Positions 1 through 13,300 of a DNA stretch of 60,000 bases are shown in pieces. Position 1 is the stretch's first letter, and each line of letters begins with the position of its first letter. A program made the translations under genes and the position numbers. This DNA comes from Symsagittifera roscoffensis (taxonomy: Eukaryota; Xenacoelomorpha; Acoela; Convolutidae), in assembly GCF_963678635.1 (NCBI RefSeq), contig NC_087065.1, positions 7,837,209 to 7,897,208 on the forward strand. The letters run 5' to 3'. The notes under the pieces are model-generated. The model made no database searches. It was not told where the DNA came from and worked only from the letters and a program-made list of their open reading frames with translations.

Positions 1-169
1 GGTAATTTGCCTTCCTTTTGCATATTTAGCTAAGTGCATTAATAAATGAATTTATATGTGAGAATGCACTTCTCTAGTTATGAGAGCAGTTTAAGACTTT
101 TTCCTGAACAGACAAACAAAAAAAACACCAAGACCTAAATTAGAGTATTCACTAGTTTTTAAACACTAG

Positions 170-540
170 TTTCGCAAACACTAGCAAGAGTACGACAAAA
201 TGCAGCTCTATAAATTTCAATAAGAAAATCTAGAAAGAAGCCTCGCATTAGTAGAAATTCGGCAAGCTCTCAGATTCGATCTGCGACCTAGAGATTATGA
301 GTCTCACGCACTGACCACTCAGCCACGGACGCTCAATAAATCACATCACAAGCCAAAAATAAATCATAAAAGAAATGCTATGAAATTTCCAATGCTACAA
401 ATTGTGATTATAGCAAAAGTGCCATCAAATAAAAGAAAATTTTTAATGAACGCTTTTAGTTGTTGAGTTAGATTAGAAAAAAAAACGTTCGTACAAATTC
501 ACTAAGCTGCTCTAGTTTAATTATCCAATGTTACAATTTT
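170..540 (-). repeat. tRNA-derived SINE, copy 1
   Basis: On the minus strand a box A-like motif (TGGCTGAGTGGTCAGTGCG, 325-307) and a box B-like motif (288-273) are spaced as in a tRNA. The flanks (cgcaaacactagcaagag; a ttagattagaaaaaaa tail region) recur at 1858-2170, 5885-6290 and 20693-21215. The tRNA-like head resembles a class with TGGCTGAGTGG (Ser/Leu type), but no folded tRNA gene is intact. Confidence 0.7.
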
Positions 541-1074
541 GCAAAACTCAGATGTTTCTTACAACTTCACGCGTTTTGAAGAAATTAATGCAGATGGGGA
601 TAACTGGCATTTTTGTTCCCAAAAAAAAACTGGCTTAAAACAAGTTCTTAAAATGATACTTTCTCAGTGGGTAGCCTAGATCATATTCTCTAGGTCAATG
701 AAGAAAGTTAGTTGCATGAATTTGCGCTTAAATCTTTGCACAAGTAAAACCACCAATGGTACCATTTAAAGGTCAGGAAAAAGTTTTCAAAGTTAGTTTC
801 TAAGTTTTGCCAGTGAACTGATTTTTTTAAACTAATTTAAGTGGCAAATCTAACAAAATATAAACATTTTTTCCTATTGTTTTCATCCACTTGAAGTATA
901 TTTCAAGTGGTCTGACACTTCTAAACGAGCTTTTGAATGGGACTCATCATAAACAGCGTGACCACACTTCTAAATGAGTAACCCAAGATTGTCTAATTTT
1001 TGAGTGCACCCTTACCAAAAAATTTGTGCACGGACTTAAAGTATCATGAACTGATGAAATTCGTATCTACTTAC

Positions 1075-1346
1075 GACGTCGTATCTATTGCGCGGAATGA
1101 GAACAGTTGCCGAGTTGTTATCGGGTGACGACGAAGCGGGACTAGTTGACGATGCGAACGAGTCCTGACTGAGGGATGTCTCTATTTGAGGTGGGGTGGT
1201 GGATATGGTAGCAAATGCATCTGGGACTACTTTGAACTCGTTGAACAGCCACTGTCGCATGTCCACGAACCCATCCAGAATCGAACCACTGTCCTCTATG
1301 TAGATGGGGTATCTGTCTCTCACACTCACCAATGGACACGGGTACT
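1075..1346 (-). CDS. ZFYVE9-like: SARA-like exon 11, C-terminal domain
   Basis: Begins YPCPLVSVRDRYPIY and ends IPRNRYDV, following the family pattern YPCPL ... IPSNRYN. A Ser/Thr-rich insert lies between them. The donor GTAAGT starts at 1074; the remaining exons are beyond the left edge. Confidence 0.85.
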
Positions 1347-4300
1347 CTACAAAGCACAGCAAACAGTCAGTATTCCACTAACTTCTCCCATTATTGATAA
1401 GATTAACCAATCATTATTGATAAGATTAACCAAGCACAGCAAACAGTCAGTATTCCACTTACTTTTCCCATTATTGATAAGATTAACCAATCATTACTTC
1501 AGATTTCAAATTTAAAACAAAACCACTAGTCGAAGAGAAAAGAGTCTAGCAAAAAGCCGTACAGCCGTAGCTTCCTTGTTTTACTGCAGCAAAAGATAGT
1601 GCTGATTTAATTTATCCGGATAAAACGAACAAAATTTGAAATTTTAAATGAATTTTTCTCAAATTGCGTTAAGATAGGACAAAACGTGAAGGGGACAAAG
1701 GTTGCTTAGAACTTCAAAATTATTTTGATGCAATTCACTTTTCAAATTCGCAACCAAAATTTTACGTCAAAAATGGGTGATTTCGGCTTTTTTTTCAGTT
1801 AATCAACAATTACGCTGAAATTACTACATTAACTCATACAAAGTTGAAGCTGTGCCTCCCAAACACTAACGAGAACACGACAAAAAGGAGCTATATAAAA
1901 AGAGAAAGGAAAAAGTAGAAATAAGCCTCGAATAAGTAAAAATTCGGCTACGTCCCAGATTCGAACCTACGATCTTTTTTATAAGTCTAGCAGACTAACC
2001 ACTCAGCCAAGGACAAAAAATTAGTAACAAACACTAGCCACAAACAAAAAGCAGATAACAGATGCTATGCAATTTCCAACGCTTACAGTGAATTTCCTTA
2101 TAATCGGACACTTTCATTAGCGAGTTAGGTTAGAAAAAAAAAGAAGATTTGTACTAATACACTAACGTACGCAAGTGTGATGAGAAACTTATAGCAAAAG
2201 AAGCCTCTTACGCCGGCCAATAAAACTTTAGCAGGGCACAAAAATCTGTATAAGTGAATTTATTTCAGCTTGAAAGCAAAAACTTCATTAACAAGATAAT
2301 TGATAAACAAAAAAAAGCCAAAATGACCCATTTTTGGGGTAAATTTTTGGTTGAGCATTTCGAAAAAAATACACCCATTTAATTCTGGTGAAATTCTAGG
2401 TAGCTTTTATTCTTAAAACTTAATGACTAACCTTAACCCAATTTGAGAAAAACGAGTTTGAGTTTTAGACAGTTGTTAATTGTGTCCAGTTAATTTAAAT
2501 CACCACTTATTTAAGCTCACGTTTATGCTGATGTCCTATTCCGAGGAGAACCCTTAGTGGATACACTTTAGCCCAAGATGACTCCAACTTATGCAGCAAC
2601 AGAGCGAACAGTAGAGGAGGTCTGGACTCCTTATCTTGTCCGCCCGGCAGTGGCAGTCGCTGGTCACACTGACAGGTCTGAGAGAAAAATAGGACACTGC
2701 CGGGACTCGAACTACTGTCGCTACCACATCCGAGGAAATCGTTGAGGAACTCAAGCGACATGCAGTCGAGGTTGTTGAACGTGATTCCTGTAAATAAAAA
2801 TGCCGGTTTTTAATATGAACAACAATAAACATAGCCAACTGCAGTTGAAAAAGGGTAACGAACACAAGAAACAGAAAAAAACACTAACTTTTTTTTTTAA
2901 AAACTTCAACTTTCGAATTTTGAAGCAAAATTATATGCCTTCGAAGCTGTTTAAACTTCAATAACCATTTACGATTTCTGCTTTAATGATAAACAAAATT
3001 TTGAGAAAACTGGATTAATGTTTAACCATTTACGATTTCTGCTTTAATGATAAACAAAATTTTGAGAAAACTGGATTAATGTTAAGTTTTTAATTCCGCT
3101 GGGAAATCAGAACATTAAAATTCACTTTCGAAACTAGAAGTCGGTCATGTTTTTCGTGACCTTTATCCTTCTGCTGTTCGATAAGGGAAGTTTCCTACCT
3201 TTTAACAATGGAAATGATTTGAACTTGAAACACAGAGGCGAAGTGGAGCTTCGCACCACATGCAAAACAACACAAAAGAAAAGTTAGAAAATACTAGATC
3301 TAACTAAATTCTAATGTCTCAATGAAAGTTCCTTCTAGGTACACATATCAACCATTTGAATATTAAAATAGCAACGGAACGGAATTAACGAAGAGCAAAC
3401 AAAGCCGACAACCTTTGAGCAGGCACAAGTTGAGTCGAAAATAAAAGATTTTATATAAAAAAAATCTTCTAAGTCAAAGTCCCACCTGAAACTACATTGA
3501 ACAACACTTTAACTTGCATCCGCAATTAAAACTGCTTGCAGTACAAGAAAAATTAAAGATGTGTCATTTAAGCCCACAGTCTTTGGGCAGACACCAGTTC
3601 GACCGAAAAAAAAACTAATAACTTTTATTTTTTTAACCTTTCAAGTCCTCCCCTTGAAACTAGAATGAACAACTTTTGCACCTGCAATTTGCAAGCAAAT
3701 TCCCTGAAGTAGCAACTACGCCGACAAAACTAGAGCAGACAAACGAAAGTCCGACAATTGCATACATACAGAAAAAAGGTCCTACCTAAAAATACATACC
3801 TAAAAACAAAAAAGCTAAGATGTTAGAAAAAAAGTGAAAGAGAAAAAATTTTGTCTGGAAAAAAAATCTAGACCCTGATTACAAGACGCTTGTTCGCACG
3901 TGTAAAGAGACCACAAGTCAAACCGCGAAAAATCAAAACTGAGCGTGAACAAATTTGAGAATTTTTACGTTCATTACTCTTATAAAAAACTCGCATCTGC
4001 TTGATTAAAAAAACTCTTCCAGACTTCGGTATATTTTAGAATTTTTCGTTTAAAACCTGATGCCGCAAGGAATGATTTGTTGGTGGACGAGGTTTAACAG
4101 AATTGATGGAGCCTTTTTATCTTCAGCTTCAATGTCTTATTTAATCTGATCTAACCTAGAAGCGCCATTCTGTACATGTGAGAGAATAGATCGAAAGCAG
4201 AAGTCGGTATCGTTTCATTCAGCGAGTTTTTCTTCAGCACAAAGACCACCTCTGTCTGACAGTGGTTCTCAAGTCCATCAGACACGAACACAAAACACTC

Positions 4301-7300
4301 TCCATTCTGACAACAGCTCACTGAAATCACAGTCACAATGTAGTTCACAATGTACTGTCACTTAGGGCCACATTTATAACTCCTTTAGAAACAACTAGAT
4401 TCAAACAAACAAAAAATTCAGATTTACAATACTTCTGAAATTTCATAAAACATAGCCAAATGACAGTTGGAAAAGAGTAATGAACGCAATGAAACTGAAA
4501 AAAAACCGACTTCAACTTTTGATTTTCGAAGAAAAAAATACATGGCCTTAAAGCTCTTTGAGTTTGTAAGAACAATTTATGATGGACATTTTTTTGTTAA
4601 AATTGACCCAATTTGAGAAAACTGGATCAATAGGTAAAACTTTTATTTCGCTGGGAAATCTGATAATTAACTTCCATTTTCAAAATTAGAAGTCGATCAC
4701 GTTTTTCGTGACCTTTACAACTTTGCTGTTCGATAGTGGAGTTTGCCTTCCTTTTAACGATAGAAATGCAGTGAACTTAAAAAGAAATCAAAAGTCAAAC
4801 CGCGAAAAATCAAAACTGAGCGTGAAGAAATTTTGACTTTTTCCCGGAAAAAAAAATCAGCAAGACGTATATAAGAGTACTCACTACGTTAATTTTTCTT
4901 TAAAATGTCGATCGGGATTACTACTTCCCCCTTTTGCAAGAGCGTATCTTCATTAGTAGGAACAAAATTAACAAATGCTTAACGTTGAATTATTTCTTTA
5001 TAGGGGTGACAACTTGTTATTGGATACCATACAGGTGAATGGGGACAGTTGCAGAGATCCACCGATCGTTACCAAACCATGCCCACAAAAAAGCATGCGA
5101 TATTTCCATATACTTACAATCACATATTTTGACATTGACGTGCAGATTGGCTTCCAGACGGAACCTGACCGGCGGCAGCGAGGGATCTGAAAAAGAACAA
5201 ACAGTTCAATAACAAACAGCCAACAAGAAAACTGAATTTTTTGAAAAAATGTCACCTTGCGAACTTCAAAATGAAAAATATATGGCCTTAAAGCTCTTTG
5301 AATTTAGATAAGAATTAATAATTGACTCCTTTTTGAAAAAAAAATAATTCAGTTCAAGAAAAATGGAAGATATCCAACAAACAGTTTGTAAAGAGTCAAT
5401 GAAAGCTAGTAAACTGAAAAAACTGGCTTGTTTTTTGAAAAAAAAAAAAACAACTTTAGATTTTCAAAAAAAGATGCTCTTAAATCGCTCTGAATTTCTA
5501 GAACAAATTATAATTGACACTTTTTGTCTAAACTACCCCAATTTGAGAAAACTGGAACAAAAATTAAAAATTTCTACTTCGCTGGGAAATCTGAGGAAGT
5601 CCATAACGTTTTTCGAGACCTTTACAATTTAGCTGTTCGATAGTGGAACTTGCCTTCCTTTTAAGAAAGGTCATGAACTGAGCTAAAAAAAGAACCGCAA
5701 AAATTTAAAATTGAACCCGAACAAATTTTAAGACTTTTCCTTAAAGAAAAACGAACATCGTCTACATCCATCGACATTTCAAAATAATCATTTTTATTCT
5801 TAAGCCGATGCAAAAACCTGTTCAATTAAGCGACAAAACATGAGCCAAAAAAATAAGACCCAGTTTTAAGGTTCAAGACAGAGGCAAAGCTGCGCTTCGC
5901 AAACACTAGCGAATACACGACAAATAAGCAGTTTTATAACGTGAAATAAAAAATAGTAATAAGCCTCGAGTTGGTAAAATTTTGCAACTCATTGGCTGGG
6001 AAGCTGTGACCTCGAGAATTGGAGTATCACGTCCTCTCGGCCACGAACGCTTACAATCGGCAAACAGTAGTCACAAATAAAGCAGCTACATATGCTAATA
6101 AATAGCCAATGCACCAAGTGGCACCAAATAGAAATAGACACAATTTTGCAAGTAATAATTTGGAATATAACAAAGTGAAGGCAATCACACTTATTTTGCA
6201 TATAATAAAATGGAAAGCATTAACCCACAATATGTACAAATTATGCATTTCAAAAAATTGCGAGATATATTGAGTTAGAAAAATTCGAAAATAGAGTTTT
6301 CATTATTGTTATGTTGTTTGAAACAAATGGCTTTTTTTCGGTTCATTTGATGAATTCAAAATGCATCAACTGTGTTAACTTATTACTATTCGAATGTCGA
6401 AGCACATGCTATCAAAAAATCGTAAAGGTGCCACCAAAAAAGGCATCAATATTTGCGACTTAGCTTAGAAAAAAGAATAGTCGTGCTGTTACACTATACA
6501 CTAACGCTCGATAGTGTAGTCAACAAGCAAGTGCACATTGTTGTAAGAAAAGATGTTCAAAGGAAAAAATACTTGCCCGATTACAAGAAACTTGCTCTTG
6601 CAAGTGTAATAAAAGCGACGGGTGATATATTAACGTCGATGGAAGATTGCAGAAACTCCACCCTGTCCTAAAAAACTTGCCGATTGTTATAATCTAGCAC
6701 CGATATCTGCAGCTGACTACTGACCTTGACACAACCGATGAATCAACTTCTCTTTTTCCGGTTCAGACAAATTTCTTATCTGTTCTCTGATTGGTCCATT
6801 AGTACTGCAGTCTGCTACAGGTGGCAGAGGCTGTCTCTCATTGGTCGTTGAGTCCACTGACTCATACATGTGGCCCAGCTGGGTCTCCCTGATTTTTCTC
6901 TTCACTACTGCTCCTGGTCTGATCTCCACTATTTCTACTAAATACGAGACGCAAATTAGACCTTTTTACTCACAAAACTTCAGAAAAATAAAATAAAAAT
7001 TCAATTTTCTTGATGAGTGTATAGCTTGTCGCTAACAGGACAGTTGAAAGGTTATAGATATAAAAACTAAGTGTTTGAAAGTCATTTAAAAACGGGCAAA
7101 CTAAGCAAACTTCTGATTCCTATTGTGTATTAAAGATACATCTTTTGGTCATATCTCCAGGTTAGAACCAGAATTACAAAAGAAGTCGAAAGTTCACTTA
7201 GTCAATTTAGCAAACATACAAAATCATCAACTTCATCATAGACGAAAATCGCAGAGAATACATGACAGGTTACTTACATTCGTCTTCGGCGTTGTCTTGC

Positions 7301-10300
7301 TGTGGCTGCGTTTGCACTCCCTGTTGCTGTGACATCATCTGAAACTGTCTGCTGATTGCCCTTCCCCTAGACAGACTCTTCCTCACCACGTCATAGCGAG
7401 AGGTAGGCGGATCCTCGATCGAAGAAGACCCGGGACTAACTCCATCTGCAAATAGCACCTGTTTCGCCGACTCCGAGTGGGAGGCTGCATGACTGTCCGA
7501 ACTCCGTCCAGATCCTGTATCTACGGCGAACAGAACATTCCGTTAGAGTTTGATAGCATTTGAATAAAATTAACAACTGCCAAAAAATTACTTGACTCGC
7601 TTGTTCGATGCTTCAGTGCTGACTTTATGGCGCGAAGTTGCTGCCCTGAAACATTCAGTTTCCACATTATTGCTTGTTGGTTCAAAACTTACGGATTCTT
7701 TTTTAACATACAGTAAACGAATAATCAGTTCACCGACCAATTAATTCAAGGATCAACTTGATTCCAAAATTTTATTAAATCAGGATTAGGACGCTGAAAT
7801 TGATTCACCAATTATAGCTATAATTATAATCACCATTTGGCTGAGATTCACTTGTGTCTTCTTGGTTCTCATTCAGAAGATGATTCGGAATATACACGAC
7901 CCATTTGTCGTTCTGCTGGTACTTCGTCTCTCCCCCTCCCCCCGAAGCTCCTTCAGACTGCATGATCATCTCATTGGACACTGGGCCCAGTGCACAGTAT
8001 TGCTGTGGATCACGGTGGGAGACAGGTGATGCTGGTTCGGGAGGGGGTGCCGATGGTTCAGTGTTTGATCTACTAGAATACACTTGCAGCCGTGAGGTTC
8101 CCGCTTCTTCGGCTGATTTCTTCAATGTTTCCTCTAAAACACTGAAAGAACTCAAAAAAAAAACTGAAATCATTATTGCACAGGCTCCAAAGAAAGTGCA
8201 GTTTCTTACACGTAAAAACACGTCTCCAACCCTACTCTCTAACCTGTTACCAGACCCTTTTTATCTATTCAACTGCCTCAAAAACCGGTCTGAACTAACC
8301 CCTAGACGCGTCATAATTCGAACTGTAAATAGCCTTTTGAAATATTTTTCGATTTGCATCAAAATTCAAGATATCAACTAACGCATTAGGAGCAAATCAT
8401 CACAGCTTCTACACACTCTTTGTGGCCCAGCTAAGACATTGAAAGCGAGGACTCTCTTCGCTTCCGAGCACTTGGCACAGAACACCTCTCCACAGGCTCT
8501 GCAGTGGTGTCTTCGGTTTACCAAGTTGAATTTGGACTCACAGAATGAACACATCAGTCTGTGTTTGTCTTCCACCCAACGAGGCTCAACCGAACCTAAA
8601 ATCAATCATGCAATACATTAGAGCAATTTTTAAAAACAAGCAAAAAAATCGAATCAATTTTCAATTTATTGTTCCAATAATGATTTGGTTTTTTTGTTTT
8701 ACAGGCAAAATCAAATACCACAAACAATAATCGGAATGTGTCGAGTGATATATCATATTTAAGCCCTTTCAGTCGTGATTCGAAATTGTTACGAGATGGA
8801 AATCCTGTTCGTCATATGACAACTTAACTTTTATTCTTTTATTAAGACTTTTAAGCTAAAAAGCACTTGATTTTACTTGAAAGAAAACTAAATTTTGAAG
8901 TTTCATTTAGCGCTTCCTCATCAATGATGTTCCCAAAAATAATGTGATTTATTGTGCAAAAAATTAGAAAAATATAGAGAAAATATTTTTTCATTATTTG
9001 TTAGTCCTTCATTTATCAAAGACAAATGTTGTCAATTATGCCTAATTTAATTATTTCTCCGCGTTTCTATAAATCTTCAATCACACCACGAACTTGAAAC
9101 GACAATTTAAAAAATAAATAAACAATTTTGTAATTTTTTCATGAACGTGATCGGAACATTCTGTATTACTTGCATAGCAACCGGCTCTCCTTTATGTATT
9201 TAATCTGGTAATATATTGTTATTCAACAACTTCACAAGGATTGAGAACGGGCGCTGTTCCTATGATGAAGAGACCGAATGATGGAAAACTTTTAACCAAT
9301 CAGAATCGTTAGACGCTTCTTATGGCTTAATGAATTTGCACAAGTTTTATTTTTCATTTCTGTGAATTTGGTTTTAGGTATTTTCCAATATCCGAATTCA
9401 ATTTCGCAACGTTTGAAAATTCATGTCTGCTTATTTTTTGTGACATTGGGCAAAAGCATTAACAGTTAAACCTATAAAAAAAAGAAACAGTGTATCAATT
9501 GGGCAATGTATATCAACCAAGTCTTCAGCAAAGTTGATGCTTTTTCTGGTAATTTTTGTGTTATGGGCTTTATAACAAGGATTTTTGATTGAAAATATTC
9601 TGTCATCGTCGTCATTTCCTTCAGCCTTGTCCCACTCTACTGAGGTCAGCGGGCGCGCTTGAAGTGCCAATCGCCAGGAGTCCCATTTGAGCGTGTCTTC
9701 TTTCCTGAGCCGGCGTGTTTTCATCAAGTTTTCCACTTCACATATCCAAGTTTTCTTTGGTCTTCCTTTGGGTCTTTTTTCCTTCCACTTTTAGGTTGAG
9801 TAGTTGGGTCTGCGGAGTCTCTCTGCATAACATGACTGAACCACCTTAATTGGCTGGTCTCGACAACACTGAGAGCAAGGGCAATCGATATTCAAACGCC
9901 CAAAAAGCTCATGGGTTGGTACACAATCCGCTAGAGAGACTCCACATATCATTCACACCATGCGTCATTCAGTAGATGTGATGCGTTGTTTAGCCTACGC
10001 ATTTAGTGCCCATGCTTCACATGAGTACACAAGGTTTGGTCTCACGCACCGAAGATAGATTATACACCGTTGGTGTAGGGAAAGGCCTTGCTTGCTCAGC
10101 AGCGTGCCACGTAGTTTTCTGAAAGCCAACCAGGCTTTTTGTATCCTGTCAGTTACAGTGGCTTCAATATCACCACTTGCATCTATGCAATGGCCAATAT
10201 AGGTGAACTTGCTGACCTGCTCGAGTTCCCAAAAGTCTTCTCCAATGCAAAGCTGAGTATCGTGACAGCCTGTGCATGCTGCGCACTGAAAATATCGGTG

Positions 10301-13300
10301 AAAATAACTAACATCTCGCGCAGCCGAGAAAAGCGCCTATGCACCCACTTTTTGCATATGGTTCACTTGATGGAGTTAGCACCAACTCGCTTGCCAAAAA
10401 AACTGCAGGGATCGGGCGCTGCAATGGTCAACTTCAACGGCATACTAAGAGCTTTAGTTTTACCAACGTTCACCTTCAGATCTTTACGCTCCATTGGTTT
10501 TCCAGGCACCTCTGCGACTGTTTCACCCGGCAGTTAAATATTACCTGCATACTGTAGCTCCATGATGTCATTACTTCGGGCCGTCTTGGTGACGTACTGC
10601 ATGACTGCTATAAATAGCAGAGGGCCCAGGATCGACCCTTGATGGACTCCCACTGTGACCTCAAAATGTGAAACTAAATTCACATGTGATTAAAAAGCAA
10701 AAACTTTTGATTTTCAGCAGTAAAAACCGCGTTAAGCTAAGTTAAATTGAACTTCTGTTGAGCAATTCACGGAAAATAACCATGTCAATTTTTGCTGAAT
10801 AGAGTAATTCTGTAATAAAAGCTTTGACAAACATATTGGGTTCAAGAAGTGTATTCGCATTGAACGAAACATTCATAAAAAATTCTACGTGCTGTACTAT
10901 TCAAAATCCACTGGGTTGGGTTGATACACCACAGCGGTAACTATGGAACAGAGGGCAAAATTTCTTGCTAAAATAAATTTTAAAAAAGCTTGCAACAGGT
11001 ATGAGACGTATCATAATAATGAAAATTTTGAGGAACAAAGAGATGTGCAAAGACGTTTTTGATACATGGCTCATAGTTCAGGCGAAACAATAGCAGTACA
11101 TTTTGAACTTAAATGAAAAAGTTGCTGATAATTTTTCTGGGATAGACTGCCTTGAAAACATACAGTTTCATACATTTGCGTTCTAAAAATCCTGAATTTG
11201 AAGGAAATGCGAAATGAAAGCAGCAGAAAAGAAAGAATCAGCCAATTTTAAAATGAACAAAATCAAGCCGATGAGGCTTAAAAGCAAGATATTTTTGAAA
11301 TAAATGTTCAATAACGATAAATGAAAAACAAGTACTATGTCGAAAATAATCGGTTAACGAATATTTGTGAAAGTTTTCAACACAGTGAAAATGTCAAAGA
11401 AAAGGTTTTGAAAGCTCTAAAGCAGGACTTGGATAGACAACTTCAGTTCGCCAACAATTTTTGTCACGCTATTTCTAAGCAATACTTTGAAAAACAACAT
11501 GGAAAGTGCGATCAAAATTTTTAGAAACAAACAGGAAATTTTATGAACGTTTTTACGAATGCTCAAACAGTTAAACCTCTTGAAACATTGAGGCTGTTGA
11601 AAAAATTTGAAGGAAAAAACCTGTTGTACACTTACAGAAAATGAAAAAACCTTAGTTTAGTGAAAACTGCCATGATTGGCCTCAGTTTAAAGTCAGGTTT
11701 TAACTGTTCTTGATGACGACGCCACTATTTCTTTTGCACTGCGAAGTTCTTTACCTGAAGATGTAAAAAGTCAAGGAAGAAATATGAGTGATAATCTTGA
11801 TGAATTTTGAAAACGTCTTGATGATAGATATGGTAGTGAAGGAAAAATTGTAGAAATTGTGTTATGTTGCATTAAAAATTTTCTTCCCTTGAGAGACATT
11901 GAAGAAAAACGTATTTTATTGATAATATCGAAAAGGCAAGTTGAGAATTAAACATCTAGTGAGATTCAGAAATCAGAAACAGCACAATGATTAGTATGAT
12001 TGAAAAAACACCAGAAGAATTATTGAAAAAATGGATTGAAAGAATTTGTGACAAAGATAGTGTCATAAATAAAACAGACAAGTTTCCGGGATTTTCAAAT
12101 TTTCTACTATCGCGAAAAATCAAGATTGAATAATCACTCGAAATTTCTTACAAAAAAATATGATTTTAAGCAACAGGCGCGGTTTAATTTGGCAAAAAAA
12201 TTTGATGAAAAGTCTGCTACAACAATTAACAGTACATAATTGCTACATACGACTGCTTCGCACAAAACGGCTAATTGCTGACTTTTTCGCGATGAAAATG
12301 TTCAAAAAAGTTTGCTTTATTGAAAGATAATCGAGCGTGCTTTAATTGTTTGTCAGTTGGCCATACGGCCCAGCAGTGTAAAAAAACAAGCTGTGTGAGA
12401 AACCAAACTGTGGAAAAATCATCAAAAATTAATACATTTTGAAACCCCTCCGAATGATAGTACTCGTGAATTTGTGGCCAAATGTAGTCCACCCAACACT
12501 AGCAAAAAAAGCTATTCTGCAAATAATGCCAATTGGTCTTTACAGTAGGTTCGCGCGCGAGAAGGTTTTGTGTACTTGGGATTCGGCTGCAACCGTTTCG
12601 TTAATTTCACATTCGCAAGACTTCGTTAACTTTCAGCGCAATCGTATTTTTCCAGACGCATTTTCTTTAGATGCTGCATTTTCAGGCACAGCATAGGTCT
12701 TATTAGGGCCTAACATTGCACGATACCACCCTAATGCCATACAAAATAAAGATGACTTGGTGCTGTATGAAAATACGTTAGTTTCTGTTCAGGGAGCTAC
12801 GAACTATTTGTCCATTCGGAAGGTCAATTTGCTAATTGTGAAGTCAGATTGAGTGATTTTTACGACATTGAGAATGCGGGAATAAACTGCAAGCCTAAAC
12901 GTGGAAACTGTCGTTGTAGTAAAAGTGCCATTGGTACTTCTGATTTTTCAATTCGAGAACAAAAGGAACTCGAGTTGAAAGATTCGGGTCTGACTCTCAA
13001 CAAAAAATATTTTGCCTCCTGCTTTCTAACAACAGATTTTTGCAGAAAAAAAGTTTTTTGGTACAGAAAAAAGTCTTTCGAAAATCGAATATCATGCCGC
13101 TAATACCAGGAGCAGATCATGGATATGGTAAAACAAGGTGTTGCTAAACTGTTGACCTAAGTTGACATGAACTACGACGTACCTATTCACTGTATAAAAC
13201 ATCGTGCAGTTCTCAAAGAATCAGCCTCCAGCACATGTCGCATTATTTTCAATTCATGGGCAAACATTAAGGATCATGTATTAATTGAGTATTGAGCTAC

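Noticed and set aside
273-326. Functional tRNA gene
   Set aside because: Box A and box B are present, but the arms do not pair into a full cloverleaf and the unit recurs with common flanks, as a SINE does.
7905-8381. Plus-strand ORF of 158 codons
   Set aside because: Antisense shadow of exon 4 and its upstream intron, with low-complexity content.
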